Source of the DNA: Teratosphaeria epicoccoides
Lineage: Eukaryota; Ascomycota; Dothideomycetes; Mycosphaerellales; Teratosphaeriaceae
Length of the DNA stretch: 64,000 nt
Direction of reading: 5' to 3'
NCBI GenBank assembly: GCA_021401465.1
Contig: JADDMT010000133.1
Coordinates: 1-64,000, forward strand
Under the pieces are notes generated by a model. It saw only the letters and a list, made by a program, of their open reading frames with translations. It made no database searches and was not told the DNA's origin. The position numbers and the translations under genes were made by a program. This document shows positions 32,411-43,715 of this stretch, piece by piece. The stretch's first letter is position 1, and every line of letters starts with the position of its first letter.

Positions 32411-33830
32411 GAGAGAGGCAAGAAGAGATTAGGCAGAGGAAAAAGGGAAAGGTAAGCCTAGGGGAAAATTGCATTATAGGCTACCTATATTTTAGCCCTA
32501 GGCAGGGCGTAAAAGCTAAGCATGCTTGTAGCTAGAGCTGCCTACCCCCTAAGGATGCCTGAATTAGGGCTACTTATTATCCTTAACTACTATGTCTGCA
32601 TTATCCTCTACTACTATGTTCGTATTATCCTCTGCCTCTATGTACCTATCATTGTTAAAACAACAACCTAGGAGGTCTATAAGGCCCTTACACTCCTATT
32701 AAGGGATTAGCAGGTAACGACCTAACGAGAAGCATCCGCGGGATATGCTTACCTCTATCTCGCTATTAAGGCAGGCTTAGAGCCTACTCATGGCAGCATT
32801 AGCGCGAGTAAGATCCGCGTAGGGCACGCAGGCATCAAGGAATTATTAGCAGGTTAGCATGCGACAAGCAAACGACAAACTAGGAGACTTATAGCGTAGC
32901 CGAGCTTAAAGAGGCCTACTAAGGCCTACGTGTTCTACTTAGTAGCGGCGACAGCCTAGCTACTACTACCCGCTAGTATAGCGCTAGTAGCACACTTAGC
33001 TTTAGCCGTAATAACAGGGAAGTACTTAGGGACAGAGTCGTAATTACGTTGTAGCCTCTAAAGACAGTTAGTACCTAGAACTCATAACTAAGGTATACGA
33101 CAAGCAGGCGAGGAACATACCTTAAGTAGTAGGCGCTAATTTGCGGTAGCATCTAGGTATGCCTACTAGGCTGTAGCGTAGTCCGCGTTAGTAGTATTAG
33201 GGTCGTGCCTAACGCGCTCGGCCTTAGCGTAAGCGCGGAGCATGACATTATACTTAGCTACTATGGCCTAGTTTATAGGCATGCACATATAGTTACTCTT
33301 GCTATAGCTGCAAGCATAGTTAGTAGGTACGCCTAGCTAGAGAAGTACATGTCTAGGGCAGACAAAGTTGCATACTACTTATAGCGCTTCTACTGTCCTA
33401 ACTTAAAGCATGCTATGTACGGCCTATACTCTAAATCAAGTTAACGATATGCTACGTATGTTTAAAGCAAGCGACGCTTACTATTAAGGCTAATGTACTA
33501 CGCGTAGCGCTTGTAGTTATTAACAAGTAGCTCTTCACTATAGCTATAGCATTAGGAGGGCGTAAACTAAGTAGGCTAAGCGCCTGTAGACCTTGTAGGA
33601 GTAGCTAGCGTAGCGCTAGCAGCGATCTTAGAGCCTTTAGGAGGCATGTTAGGAAGTAGATGTAATAGAGAAAGTCAGGATTACTACATGCAAATAGTAG
33701 ACTTTATACCTATACGCTGTTTACGCTATAGAAGCTTCCTACAGCTATAAATACCCTGTTACTACAAGCAACTAGCGCTAGAGCTAATTAGAACTAACGA
33801 GTGTGTTTGTAGCATGCTTTACATAGTAAC
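32411..33830. other. RIP-degraded repeat debris with weak coding traces
   Basis: A plus-strand trace at about 32,660-32,940 reads EVYKALTLLLRD, then ASAGYAYLYLAIKAGLEPTH and SKIRVGHAGIKELLAG, with TAG/TAA interruptions. It could be a helix-turn-helix-like remnant, but I do not recognise it. A palindrome of the dispersed type occurs at about 32,969-32,994. The rest, to 33,830, shows no frame I would defend. Confidence 0.3.
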
Positions 33831-33838
33831 AAAGAGTC

Positions 33839-34075
33839 ATGGCGCCTAAGTCATAGCTCTAGCATGATTTACAGGCTACCTTAGTAACAAAAGAAGTTCA
33901 TAGAGAGGGCTAACTACTTACAGGATAGACTATAAAGAACCTGATCTTGCTTAGTATAAGAAGGGAGTAGTCCGAGTGTTAAGACGACTCTTATAGGAGA
34001 AGGGGGTAAATGATACTAGATGGCTAAGCTATAGGCTTATTACTCATTTGGCTAGGCTAGCAAGCTAAGCCGCAT
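33839..34075 (+). pseudogene. Short decayed gene with TATA box and possible intron
   Basis: A TATA-like CTATAAATAC lies at about 33,746-33,755. Some 90 bp on, ATG at 33,839 opens MAPKS*L*HDLQATLVTKE. A branch/acceptor-like GCTAACTACTTACAG follows, then a new frame reading IDYKEPDLA*YKKGVVRVLR and NDTRWLSYRLITHLARLAS, ending near 34,075. This looks like a small spliced gene broken by CpA-to-TpA change. The family is unknown, and it may belong to a non-autonomous element. Confidence 0.3.
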
Positions 34076-35820
34076 GTAACATACGTAGGTATACCTTATA
34101 TACTTCGCTTAATAATTAAAGAAGAGTAGTAATTAGTTTAGACCTTATCCTATAATTAGGGAATAGAGGCTCTATATACTACTATATACCTATGTATTAA
34201 TTACTAGTTGCATATGATATTACTACCTAAGTGTAGGGATGTAATAATCCTACATACTACCCTCTCTATAGTACCCCTATAGGGACCCTTGAAACCTATA
34301 GTACCCCTGCGGAGTTAGGCGCAGACATGCTTTCCTAATTAAGGGGCGTTAGGAGACATAAGTACCTCTAGCGCTACCTTTGTAATAAGTAGAAAGTAGT
34401 ACTATCTTGTACCTATTAAAAGGTCAGATTACTCTATTATACTACGAGATATTTTTATTATCATATAGCTTTATATCTATATTAAATAGCTATACTTTAC
34501 ACATTAACTATATAGGTTAATAGCTAGCTTGCCTTTATTAGTCTCTATAATGTAGCTAGCTATATTATACTTATATAAGAGAGTAACTTTCTCTTTAATG
34601 CTAGTATTATACTTATACTACTAGCTCTCTTTAGACTTATACTACTAATTAGTAGTTTTCTTAGTCTCTAGATAGTATAAACTATTACTACAAGTTAGTA
34701 ACTACTTCTATAGGTATACTATAAGTGTAAAAACAACTTATACTAGTGCTATTAGTAGTAGCTTAGGTTTAGGTAAGGTAGTAGTAGATTCTTTAGCTAT
34801 TTTAGTACCTTTTTAGAAGTAATACTATAGTAATCTAAGGGTATAACATAGTAGATTAGTAGTAGCAAGAAGGAATCACTTATACTTAAGCTAGTAATAG
34901 CATTATAATCATAATAGTAAGCACTAGTAAGGTAATATGTAGTAATAACTAGCTTACCTTTAGTAAACACGTGATTTAAAAAAACACCTGCATGTAGAAT
35001 TAGCACATTTAGACTACTATAGTAACCTAAGAAGCATAATGTAGTAAGAAGCACAATGTAGTAAGTCTAAAGTAGCATGAAAAAAAGCTTGAGGGGATAT
35101 ACTATATTTGTTAATAGTAAGCTTAGCTTAATTGTACACTCTTATCCTATAGCCTCTATGTATTAGCTACAAGATACCTAGTAATTTAGGCATCTGTTCT
35201 GCTTGTAGGAGAAGAGAGATAGAGGATTCGCTAGAGCTACTAAGGACAAGGAGACTAGGTTTGCGGAAGTAGTGTCAGATAGAAGAGGTTAGGATAGATA
35301 GGTTACAGATAGTAACAAGTTAGCTATAGTGTATACATTACAGTTAAGTGTAGGGTTAACGTTTGTAATATTACGCTACTTCTGCCTATTAGGGGTAGAA
35401 CTATAGTATTATGTTAACAGGAAAGACAGAAAGTAAGACGCAAGGATATTAGACACTTGATTTACCCTAAGTTACTATCTTGTTATTACCTAGTAGAGTA
35501 TTAGTATCCTCTCTTACATACTATCTTTTAGCTATCTTAATGTTACTATTATTAAAGTACTAGTATACATGTTATAGTATTACTTATGTCTAGCTAGCGT
35601 TATGACCTAGGTAATGTCTCTACTACATAAGTCTAGCTAAGCTTTTAGCCTGACTAGAACAAACAGGCAGAGTGGCTTAAAGAGTAGGCATATAGGCTAG
35701 AGATGTTAATAGACAGAGTAGAAAGTACTAGAGAGGCTGACATAAAGCAACAAACATATTATAATAATGCCTGTGTGCTTGCTCTTACTACCTACTCCTT
35801 ATACTACCCTAGTAAAGCTG
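34076..35820. other. AT-rich, gene-free heterochromatic stretch
   Basis: The sequence is rich in TA, CTA and TAG words and has no frame with coding character on either strand. It ends sharply at about 35,820, where GC content and dinucleotide use become those of the normal genome. Confidence 0.6.
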
Positions 35821-38795
35821 ATTCATCTAGTTCCCACGCATCTTCAGACTCCTGGACGGGAACTACATCGCCTCGACTAGGATCATCGCCCTCCGACCCG
35901 CAGAACCGCTCTTGGCCCCCCTCCGCATCCTTAGCCGCCATCGCGAGTCCTAGTGAAGCAACGTGGGACCTCCGCCCACTTCCTTCGCTCTCTCCCTACT
36001 CGTGAGCGCCTAGTGTTTGCGCGTACAAGGCAGGCTTGTAGTAATGTCACAACGGATTGCAGGGCTCGGGTACGCAGCTACTCGAGACCGCGCTCTGCTC
36101 TCGCTCCTGTCTTCTGCAGATGACTCATGTACCTCTTCTAGCCTCGCTCGCTGCGATGTCTAAGTCTCTGCTAGGATAGCACATGTCTGTTACTATGCGT
36201 ACCCTCCGTAGCAGCAGTTGTGCCATGACAATGTGCAGACCGAGAGGTAGCTCTGCAAATTGTGGTTCGAAGCCTCGACAATATTGATTCCAACTTTCTT
36301 CGGCGCGATCTCGCTGTCGACGTAGTAAGTCCCGCCATGGATGGGGGGATCGATGGATCGGTCGTTCGTTGAGGCAGCAGGTCTCGATACTAGAGTAGCG
36401 CGGTGTAGTGTCCGCAGGAATGGCCGAGAGAGAATGGCCGGGCTAGAAGGGCCTCAGCATTCATGCTTCTACGTGGGAGTACTACTAGCTCAGAGCCGGC
36501 TCCTGCGAGTCAAAAGTGCGCGGCATCGTATGTACGTGCGTCTGTCCTTCTAAGCATCTGCTGCTATGTCACGTCGGGTGCGGTAAGCGCTTAATGTGTT
36601 CTTCGCCTCTAGCAGTGCAGACGAGTCGAACTCCGCCAACGAGGATGTGGAAGAACGAAGGACACCGCGCGACTTATCATGTCGAGTCGAGTGGCTAGTG
36701 AAGGGACAGGAGAAGAAATGCTTCACGCTCTGTCCTCGCCTAGCACATGCGTGACCAAGCCTTAGTAGACTGGCCATGTGCGGCACTTGTCCTCTAGAAT
36801 TACAACTACCTTCTCAATTTAGGTATGGAACCGCCTCTAAGAGTTCAAACTGCACGAATTCCTCGTGCTCAGAAGTTGGAATATGCATACAGTCATGGGA
36901 ACCCAAGACAAACCATGCTCTGACTAGTCCTCTCCTTCGCCCCCGCCCGACCCTACCTACCTCCACGCCCTCACACACTGATTCACGCATCTCTGCAGCT
37001 AAACAGGCAACAGTCTGCATACTGACACCAGCATGTACGAGACTACCACGCCTACCTCTCGCGCTACACGCACACGAGCGAGAAATCAAAGCGTGCGGAT
37101 CCATCTTTCCCTCGCGCAGCCGCGATTGAAACGACGGACGCAGTCGGAGGAAGGATCGCAGGAACTGGTAGGGCTGATGGCCGGAGCCGAGGGTGAGGCA
37201 GAGCTATGTAAAAAGGGCAGGCTGAATGGGATCTGTCGCGGATGTGGCCGTCCCGGAAGAACGATGGATAGAGGGAAGAGGAGGCGTGTCAGTAGACTAC
37301 ACGATGTGGCATAGACGTTGTGGTATTCAAGTCATGATCCATATCTCCCGAGTCACCGACTCACCGGCCTCGAATCTACTCCTGTCTCACCGCCGCTCAA
37401 GATTCATTGTCCATTGGCCGGCCCCTCGCGCGCTCCAGCACCGGCGCCTATTGCCCCGCCACATTGCGCTGGTAATAATGCTTTAGCCACGACGATCCTG
37501 TCTCGGATGGAAAGCACGTGTAGCATTGCCTACCCCATCGCGAGACGCAGCAGGGCAGAGAGGCCAGCGCGTTCGTTGAGCGAGTGCGGAAACAACGGCC
37601 AGGAACATCGAGTTTCTCTCGCCGTTGCTGTTGCTGCTACTCCCACGCGTAGAAGGTATCGCGCACCCATGCCATCGTTTCTTGGGAGTTATGAGGAAGT
37701 AGGAGGGGATGTCAAAGAAGCAGAGGGCGAGGAAGAGCGTTGGTGTCCAGGAGCTCAGGCTGCCGAGGCTCGCTCACTGGTGCTTCGGTCGATCTTGCAG
37801 TCGCGACAGGAGAGCGCTCGGTCCGAAGTTGCTTGGCGGCACGACGATGAAAGTGGTTGTTCGTGACATGGCTTGCTTGACTTCTCTATCTGACGCAGTC
37901 AAAGACTCCTGGCGCTTCTGGAGACTGCTCGACCTTTGACGAAGACTTCAGCTATCTCGCCGCACATCACCTCCGGGGGTCTGTGCTTACAAGCTCGACG
38001 GTTACGTGATCATCGCTACTGTTGCTCGCTGAGGTCATCAGAGTCCGGCAAAGACTGGCATCGAGTTGGATCAGCAGGAGTAGTCTATGGGCGTCCACAG
38101 CGCGTACTGGACTCTGACGGAAGCAGATGTGATTCAATCCCCAGCATATCGTTGCCCTGCGTCGTATCATTTTCCGAGCAAGAGAAGTGATTGTGATTGC
38201 TTGTGCTGGACGCTCATTTCGAAACGCGGAGCCGCATGACTCGTGCAAGATTCTCAACTTTTGCGCTTTTGACCCATCTTCTTTAGATGCATTCCCATTT
38301 TCGTGTGAAATTTCGCGCAAGTCGAAGAAGATTGTCGCAATAGCTCAAGCAGATGTCTAGTCGAGTTTCAGAGCGATCAGAGCATGCGCGCAGTAGTGTC
38401 GTCTGCAATTCATGTGGAGGGGAGCTGGGAGTTCTTGCGGGAGAGATCATGGGACTCCTATTGGCTGGGAGCGCCCGAAATTTGCTGCTCGCTGTCACCC
38501 GGGGACGCTGGACTCGTTGAGGTACATGTCGGTAGGTAGCTTGACGTGATTGGAAGTTCGTAGTCCTCATGTGACGCTGCTGAGATGGCCCGTCAAACTG
38601 GACCCGTTGAAACAGATGCTTCTTCGTGAGCGGAAAAAGCTTCTGATTACCCTGAGGATTTAGTAAAAACCGTCTAATGTACACCGGTGCTTTTCTTATT
38701 ACCAACTGGCCCCCGCAAAGCCAGATCCAGCTTCGCCATGAATCGACGCTCGAGTCCAATCACGTGCATCCCGTACTCGGAGAAGCAGGCGAATC
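35821..38795. other. Unique sequence without a convincing gene
   Basis: Composition is normal and GC-rich. Open stretches occur in several overlapping frames on both strands (for example 37,318-37,866 plus and 38,283-38,759 minus), but none shows a domain, a preferred frame or consistent splice sites. The part just left of 38,796 is likely 3' untranslated sequence of the gene at 38,796-40,346. Confidence 0.5.
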
Positions 38796-40346
38796 CTACA
38801 AGACCATATCATTCTCGTCCATCTCATCTTCCGACACCCAATTGTCCCCCTCACTCTCCTCCTCCCTCAGCTCAGCCTCCTCCTCACTCAGCTCAGCCTT
38901 CTCATCATCATCGGAATGACTCGCGCGTGCAGCGGCGGCAGCTTTGATAGCCTCCTCCATCGCCGCCAATTCCGCCACAGCGGCCCTCCTCCGCTCCTCC
39001 TCTTCCGCACGACGACGACGCCACTCTGCCTCAGCAGCGGCGGCGGCGGCAGCCGCAAGCGTCGCACTGTTCTGCGCCTGCTCCGCCTTTGCGACCGCCT
39101 TCCTCAGTGTCGACTCCACCTTGGTAGTCGCCGATCGGACGAACTTGGTCGCGACATCGCAATCGACCGCCTTCAGCTTGCCCAAAGTCGTCGTGAAGGT
39201 GCTCACGGCGGTGTCCCACTCGGCTGGGCGCATGGTTCTGCGCGCGGTTGTGGACGTCGCGGGTGTCTGTGAAGCTGATGGCAGCGGAGGAGCGACGTCG
39301 ATGGATGGAGACACATCACCACGCGATCTGGCTGGGGCGGTATCCATCCAAGAGCTGGGTACATCAACCGGCGCCGGCAAGGGTGAGCCCGTCGGCATGA
39401 ATCGTGAAGAGAAGCCTGTGGTCAGCACCGGGTTTGGTGGGCATGAAGCAATGCCTCGTCCATCCTCCATCGACTGTCCCTTCTGGAGCTGAAGCTGCGT
39501 CGACGAGACCCCGGCGGTCGTGCCAGCGCAGTGGGCTCCAGCATTGCGTGAACGTGGGCGTGGAGTCTGCGTCGTCACTTGCTGCGACTGTGAGCCTGCC
39601 ATTCCGTCGTACAGGCTTGGATTCTGCTTCGCCAGCCACGCCTGGACCGTCTGCATCGGGCCCTCGCTCCAGCTCTGCTGTGCCAGCAAGCGTGAGACTG
39701 TCTCGCAACACTCCGGCACCCCGAAGTCTTGCGCCTGCTCGCTGCGAGTGCCACCGCGCAAATGCGGCGGAAGAATCACAGTCTTGGCCTCGGACGATGG
39801 GCCGAGAGAGGTCGACACGCCTCCTGCTGAACCAGAGGCACTCCCTGGGCCAGGAACTTGGCAAGCCAGAAAGGCTCCCTTCGTTGCTGGACACAAATGC
39901 GCGTCACTTGGCAGTGGGAAAGCGGGAGACGCGTCAAGAGCGAGAGCTGGCGGTGGGAGAGCGGGAGATGCATCAATGGCGAGAGCTGGCGGCGCGTGGG
40001 CAGAACCAACACTGGGACGGATGGTACTGGCGCTCGACTGCTGGTCGACACCTCCACCCTGCTGAAGTCTCAAAGCCATGCTGGCCTCGACACATTGCAC
40101 GATTTTCTTCGGAACGACGCCCCTGCCGTTGCGCTTCATCCAGTCCAACAGCTTCCGCTTGCGATCGAACTCCCACGACCGCGCGCTGTCATATGCGTCC
40201 TCCGGCACGTCGGCATAGGACCAGCCAAGCAAGTCAAACAGGTCGTTCAGGTGGGCCGGCGTGAGCTCCGAGGTCAGGGAGTGGGTGCCGATGTACTGGT
40301 CGATGTTGCGAATGTCGGCGGTGTAAGAGTAGCGTGGTAGTGACAT
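38796..40346 (-). CDS. Hypothetical protein, shared N-terminal domain plus charged coil (516 aa)
   Basis: An intronless frame starts at an ATG (40344-40346). Residues ~8-92 form an ordered helical domain (IRNIDQYIGTHSLT, LNDLFDLLGWSYADV, RKRKLLDWMKRN, VVPKKIVQCVEAS). The same domain opens the protein encoded at 54,753-55,598. Residues ~95-380 are Pro/Ala/Ser-rich and probably disordered. Residues ~385-485 are helical with an Ala run and an Arg/Glu coil (EAEWRRRRAEEEERRRAAVA), followed by an acidic tail. No signal peptide or membrane segment is seen. Its function is unknown; the layout suits a protein-interaction or scaffold role, which is inference. Confidence 0.72.
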   Translation of the reverse strand: MSLPRYSYTADIRNIDQYIGTHSLTSELTPAHLNDLFDLLGWSYADVPEDAYDSARSWEFDRKRKLLDWMKRNGRGVVPKKIVQCVEASMALRLQQGGGVDQQSSASTIRPSVGSAHAPPALAIDASPALPPPALALDASPAFPLPSDAHLCPATKGAFLACQVPGPGSASGSAGGVSTSLGPSSEAKTVILPPHLRGGTRSEQAQDFGVPECCETVSRLLAQQSWSEGPMQTVQAWLAKQNPSLYDGMAGSQSQQVTTQTPRPRSRNAGAHCAGTTAGVSSTQLQLQKGQSMEDGRGIASCPPNPVLTTGFSSRFMPTGSPLPAPVDVPSSWMDTAPARSRGDVSPSIDVAPPLPSASQTPATSTTARRTMRPAEWDTAVSTFTTTLGKLKAVDCDVATKFVRSATTKVESTLRKAVAKAEQAQNSATLAAAAAAAAEAEWRRRRAEEEERRRAAVAELAAMEEAIKAAAAARASHSDDDEKAELSEEEAELREEESEGDNWVSEDEMDENDMVL

Positions 40347-41814
40347 GTTGGACGTGGTAGATGGTCGAGTTGGTGGATAGAAGAGGTGGACAAAGAGTCG
40401 AACGGGAGAACCGCTGGAAGAGGCAGTCGACAGAGGCTGGTTGTCAGGATGTGATCAATGAGTAGCCCAAGAGAAGGAGTTCACAACGAGGACAGACGGA
40501 ACCAGGATACCAATGGTCGTGCGAGTGCGAGTGCTAATGTAGTGAGGACCGGACGTAACATTCGCACACATTGGTTTTCACATCGAAGCATTGGCCAGTC
40601 TACTGCTTTGCTGGCCCTTTAGCAACCGGATACATCCTATGATCATCATCACACGATCCGACGGCCTGGAGACGGTCGCTTATGCGAACGCTCATGCGAA
40701 CTGCGGAAATGCGAACGACGTCAAGTGGGACGTATCAGGCTTCCCGATTCCCAGCTGCGGTTGCTGTCACAACATCGCGTGATTGGCGCGGATGTATGGC
40801 AGATGTTGCCGTATGGGTTGAAAGCTTCGACATTGTCGTTTGGCATCATCATCACCACACAACCGTCCAACCTGGAATTCTGCCGCGTATGCGAACGCCA
40901 CGCAAACGCCGGCAAGTGGACGCGTCTATCAGGCCTGCTGGTTCACCTCCCGTATCTTGTCTGATGGAGACGAGCTCAAAGCAGGATTGGCCAGACGGGA
41001 TCGGAGCTTGGACATGGTTTGGCCGAATTGGCGAGGGGTGGATTCCGCTTAGACGCCTCTACCCGCGCCCACCGCGGATAGTCGCGAGATCTCACGCGGA
41101 TTGCCCCTGTTCGGACCTCGATGCCACTCGCAAGCAGCGAAATGGAAATTCGGTGGCTTTGATCAGCGATTTCCCTTGACGGTCATTCCGTGAATTGCCG
41201 AAGCGTGGGCCACGCAGACAACAAGAGGTGTTTTGGCTTCTCCCGGATCATGAATCGCGATTGCAGCTCCTCATCTCCGTCTCGGCCTCGCGTCTCAACC
41301 TGAGCCCATGGGCATTGGGTTGGCCGCCCTCTCACACTTGGTAACAGCAATTGCGAGTTTGAATTGCGCTGATGATTCATCCGCAGACGTCTGGTGGCCG
41401 CTCTGTTTAGCCACCGGTAAGCGTTTGTCCACCTGTCTCACTATGAAGATGGGTCTGCCGTTCCTGCACCAGCATCTGTCTCTCGCATGTCAGGTCGCCG
41501 TCAATGTGATGGCCTGGCAAAAGAGCGTGGCACTCTTACTCTGAGGTAGGCTTGGTGTCTGCGGTTAGTCCTGTTCTACCTCACTTTTTCTCTTAATTCT
41601 CGCCCCTGCAATCCACGAATCTCGCTCAAAGACTGATCGGTGGGCTGCCTCATTTCGCATCTTTCTACAAGCAACGGACTTCGACATCTCCGAGCAGTGA
41701 TACTTGAAGTGCCTGTTCTTCGGCAAAATCAGTCCGCTCACCGCGGTTACGCACCCTCGACCACTGTACTACTGCACAGCTTCTTTCTCGAAGCTCCACG
41801 ACAAACTTTTCATC
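40347..41814. other. Intergenic region with an imperfect direct repeat
   Basis: This probably contains the upstream regions of the two divergent flanking genes. Two imperfect copies of a ~100-bp unit occur at about 40,635-40,745 and 40,845-40,935. Both contain ATCATCATCAC, then TATGCGAACGC, and a CAAGTGG-ACG-TATCAGGC segment. No gene is supported. Confidence 0.45.
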
Positions 41815-43206
41815 ATGACTTCCTCCGCGTACCGATACCGATTTCCGACCACCAGGACTGAGTATCGATCTCCGTATCCGCCTGTGACCGCCGAGTGCAA
41901 GAACTCGCCTTCCATTGTGCAGCCTGGTGGAGGCAACGGTGGCAATACCAGCAGCTTGCCTGCTGCCAACGATGGTGCTGAATTTGGCAGCTGGGCTTCC
42001 GCTGACCCTCTCGACATATATGACATGTCCTTCTGGGACGTCTCGGTGTACGGTGACGATGGAGGTGAGGCGACCTCATTCTCGAACCAGCAGCCTGCTA
42101 TTGCCAACAGTCAGACTTTGAAAGTCAATTCTTTCGGCGTGGATGGCGCGGCTCGAAGCTCTGACACGCCGGGTGTCGTACCCGAGACTGCGTTTCAGCC
42201 GGCGCGGTGCTCGTCGTGCACCCGCACTCTGGCTGCCAACCCTGCTGGAGGACAGCAGGACGTGGCTGCATCCCAGCCTGGCGGCAGCTGTGACGCGTTA
42301 TTCGATGACATTTGCCGGGATTTGGGACTTGACGGGCAGCATTTGGCCCATCCGTTCAGTAAGGACGACGACGCGGCCTTTGATCAGACTTGTTGGGATC
42401 TAGGACTTGTTGACGCAGCGCCCTTTCAACACTCGGCGTCGTTTAACAATGCCGGAATCAGCACGGCTGGTGCAGGTCCGGCTGGGTACTCCAACAAGGC
42501 GTCCGTCCTTCAGCCATGGCACTCGAACGTCAACCTGAACCTCCATCAACTCAACTCTTCCACCTCAACAGCCACGACAGGTGATTGCTGGACCATGCCC
42601 CGCATGTCCGCCATCCGCGCCAAAGACTCTCCATTCTCATTCAAAGGCAACCAGCAACCGCTCCCTGCTCGCAACAACAACAACAACAACGCTGCGACTG
42701 CATCAGCCTACCACCACAGCTCTACCACCCTGTCCTCTGGCGTCCTGAACCGCACTCACCCCTACCAGGCGCACCTCCATCTGCAGCACGTATGCACAGC
42801 GTCAGCTGCAGCATCCCCCACCACAGACGCCCATCCCTCCTCCACCATCCAAGCCCAGCACCAGCACCAGCAACCCCCGCACAACAACCCACAAGGCTAC
42901 TTCCTCGATCCCCGCACAGGCAAGCACGTCCCGCGCCTCGGCTCGTCGCCATCGACCGCCAGCAGCTCCGGCTCCAGATCCGAGGTCCCGTCCACGTCTT
43001 CCTCGCTGCTCGAGTGCTCGTCGCCGCGCACGTTCTTGGCGGGCATGGATGGGCCGTGGGAGGGTTTGTTGGGGACGCCGTGTCCGGTCAGGGGATGGGA
43101 GGGCTTTCGGGGCGGGAAGGGGCAGGTCGGCGTGACGGAGTGGGAGTCGGGGTGGGAGGATGACTTTGGGAGGGTGGAGAGGATGTTGGATTTTGGGGTG
43201 TGTTGA
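41815..43206 (+). CDS. Hypothetical disordered Ser/Gln/His-rich protein (463 aa)
   Basis: I take the ATG at 41815 (MTSSAYRYRFPTTRTEYRSP) rather than the upstream in-frame ATG at 41704, because the intervening residues look like untranslated leader. The protein is low complexity throughout, with poly-Asn and His/Gln-rich tracts around residues 285-370. It has two copies of a short repeat, ALFDDICRDLGLDG and AAFDQTCWDLGLVD, about 25 residues apart, and a Trp/Gly-rich C-terminus (GPWEGLLGTPCPVRGWEGF). No catalytic or DNA-binding domain is visible. Such sequences occur in fungal transcription regulators, but nothing here proves that. Transcribed away from the gene at 38,796. Confidence 0.6.
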   Translation: MTSSAYRYRFPTTRTEYRSPYPPVTAECKNSPSIVQPGGGNGGNTSSLPAANDGAEFGSWASADPLDIYDMSFWDVSVYGDDGGEATSFSNQQPAIANSQTLKVNSFGVDGAARSSDTPGVVPETAFQPARCSSCTRTLAANPAGGQQDVAASQPGGSCDALFDDICRDLGLDGQHLAHPFSKDDDAAFDQTCWDLGLVDAAPFQHSASFNNAGISTAGAGPAGYSNKASVLQPWHSNVNLNLHQLNSSTSTATTGDCWTMPRMSAIRAKDSPFSFKGNQQPLPARNNNNNNAATASAYHHSSTTLSSGVLNRTHPYQAHLHLQHVCTASAAASPTTDAHPSSTIQAQHQHQQPPHNNPQGYFLDPRTGKHVPRLGSSPSTASSSGSRSEVPSTSSSLLECSSPRTFLAGMDGPWEGLLGTPCPVRGWEGFRGGKGQVGVTEWESGWEDDFGRVERMLDFGVC

Positions 43207-43584
43207 GGCGGTGGAGGGGGGGAGAGAGTTGATTCTGCTGAGGGTCTTGGCTTTGCGTCGTGTCGTGGGTGTGTGGTGGTGATAGTAGTGAGGTGATGGG
43301 TTTCTATGTGTGTGTGAGAGGAGCTGATTGTACCCATATAGAAGTTTTCCCTCTTCCACCGTCAAATCCATCTTGTTGTCGTCGCGTCTCGTTGTTACTC
43401 GGGTTCCTGCTGACGAGACTTGAGTCTGCGGAGGTGGTCGGGGGTTCTAGCGTGGCTTTACGTTGTGCGTCGTGCGTGCGTCGTGCGGTAGTAGTCATAG
43501 TTGTAGTAAGGTCCCAGATCCTATGCGGGCGTGTGTGCGAGATTACCCTCGCGAGGAATTCACGGGCTTGTTGTTAGAGGAGTA

Positions 43585-43679
43585 GGAGTAGGAGAGAGAG
43601 GGTTACGCTCGGTTATAAAAGAGATGTTATCGGGGTGGAGAAGAGACAGAAGAGAGGTTCGATGTTATTAGATGACAAG

Positions 43680-43715
<36 letters not shown>

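Noticed and set aside
1..35820. Frequent in-frame TAG/TAA could mean a non-standard genetic code with TAR read as Gln.
   Set aside because: TAG also replaces invariant Trp codons (for example in the reverse transcriptase and chromodomain motifs), which code reassignment does not explain but CpA-to-TpA change on the opposite strand does. Genes at 38-56 kb use TAA/TAG as ordinary stops.
35703..36005. Open frame of 100 codons crossing the heterochromatin boundary.
   Set aside because: Half of it lies in RIP-altered sequence and half in normal sequence, with an abrupt composition change inside; it is a chance frame.
36230..36280. GGTTCGAAGCC resembling a tRNA T-arm.
   Set aside because: No matching acceptor, D-arm or anticodon arm could be folded around it. 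I found no convincing tRNA or rRNA gene in the window.
37033..37866. Overlapping plus-strand frames (up to 182 codons) as genes.
   Set aside because: Several frames are open at once because of high GC; no domain, no preferred frame, no splice logic.
42802..43371. Minus-strand frames opposite the 463-aa gene.
   Set aside because: They are antisense shadows of its His/Gln/Pro-rich coding region.
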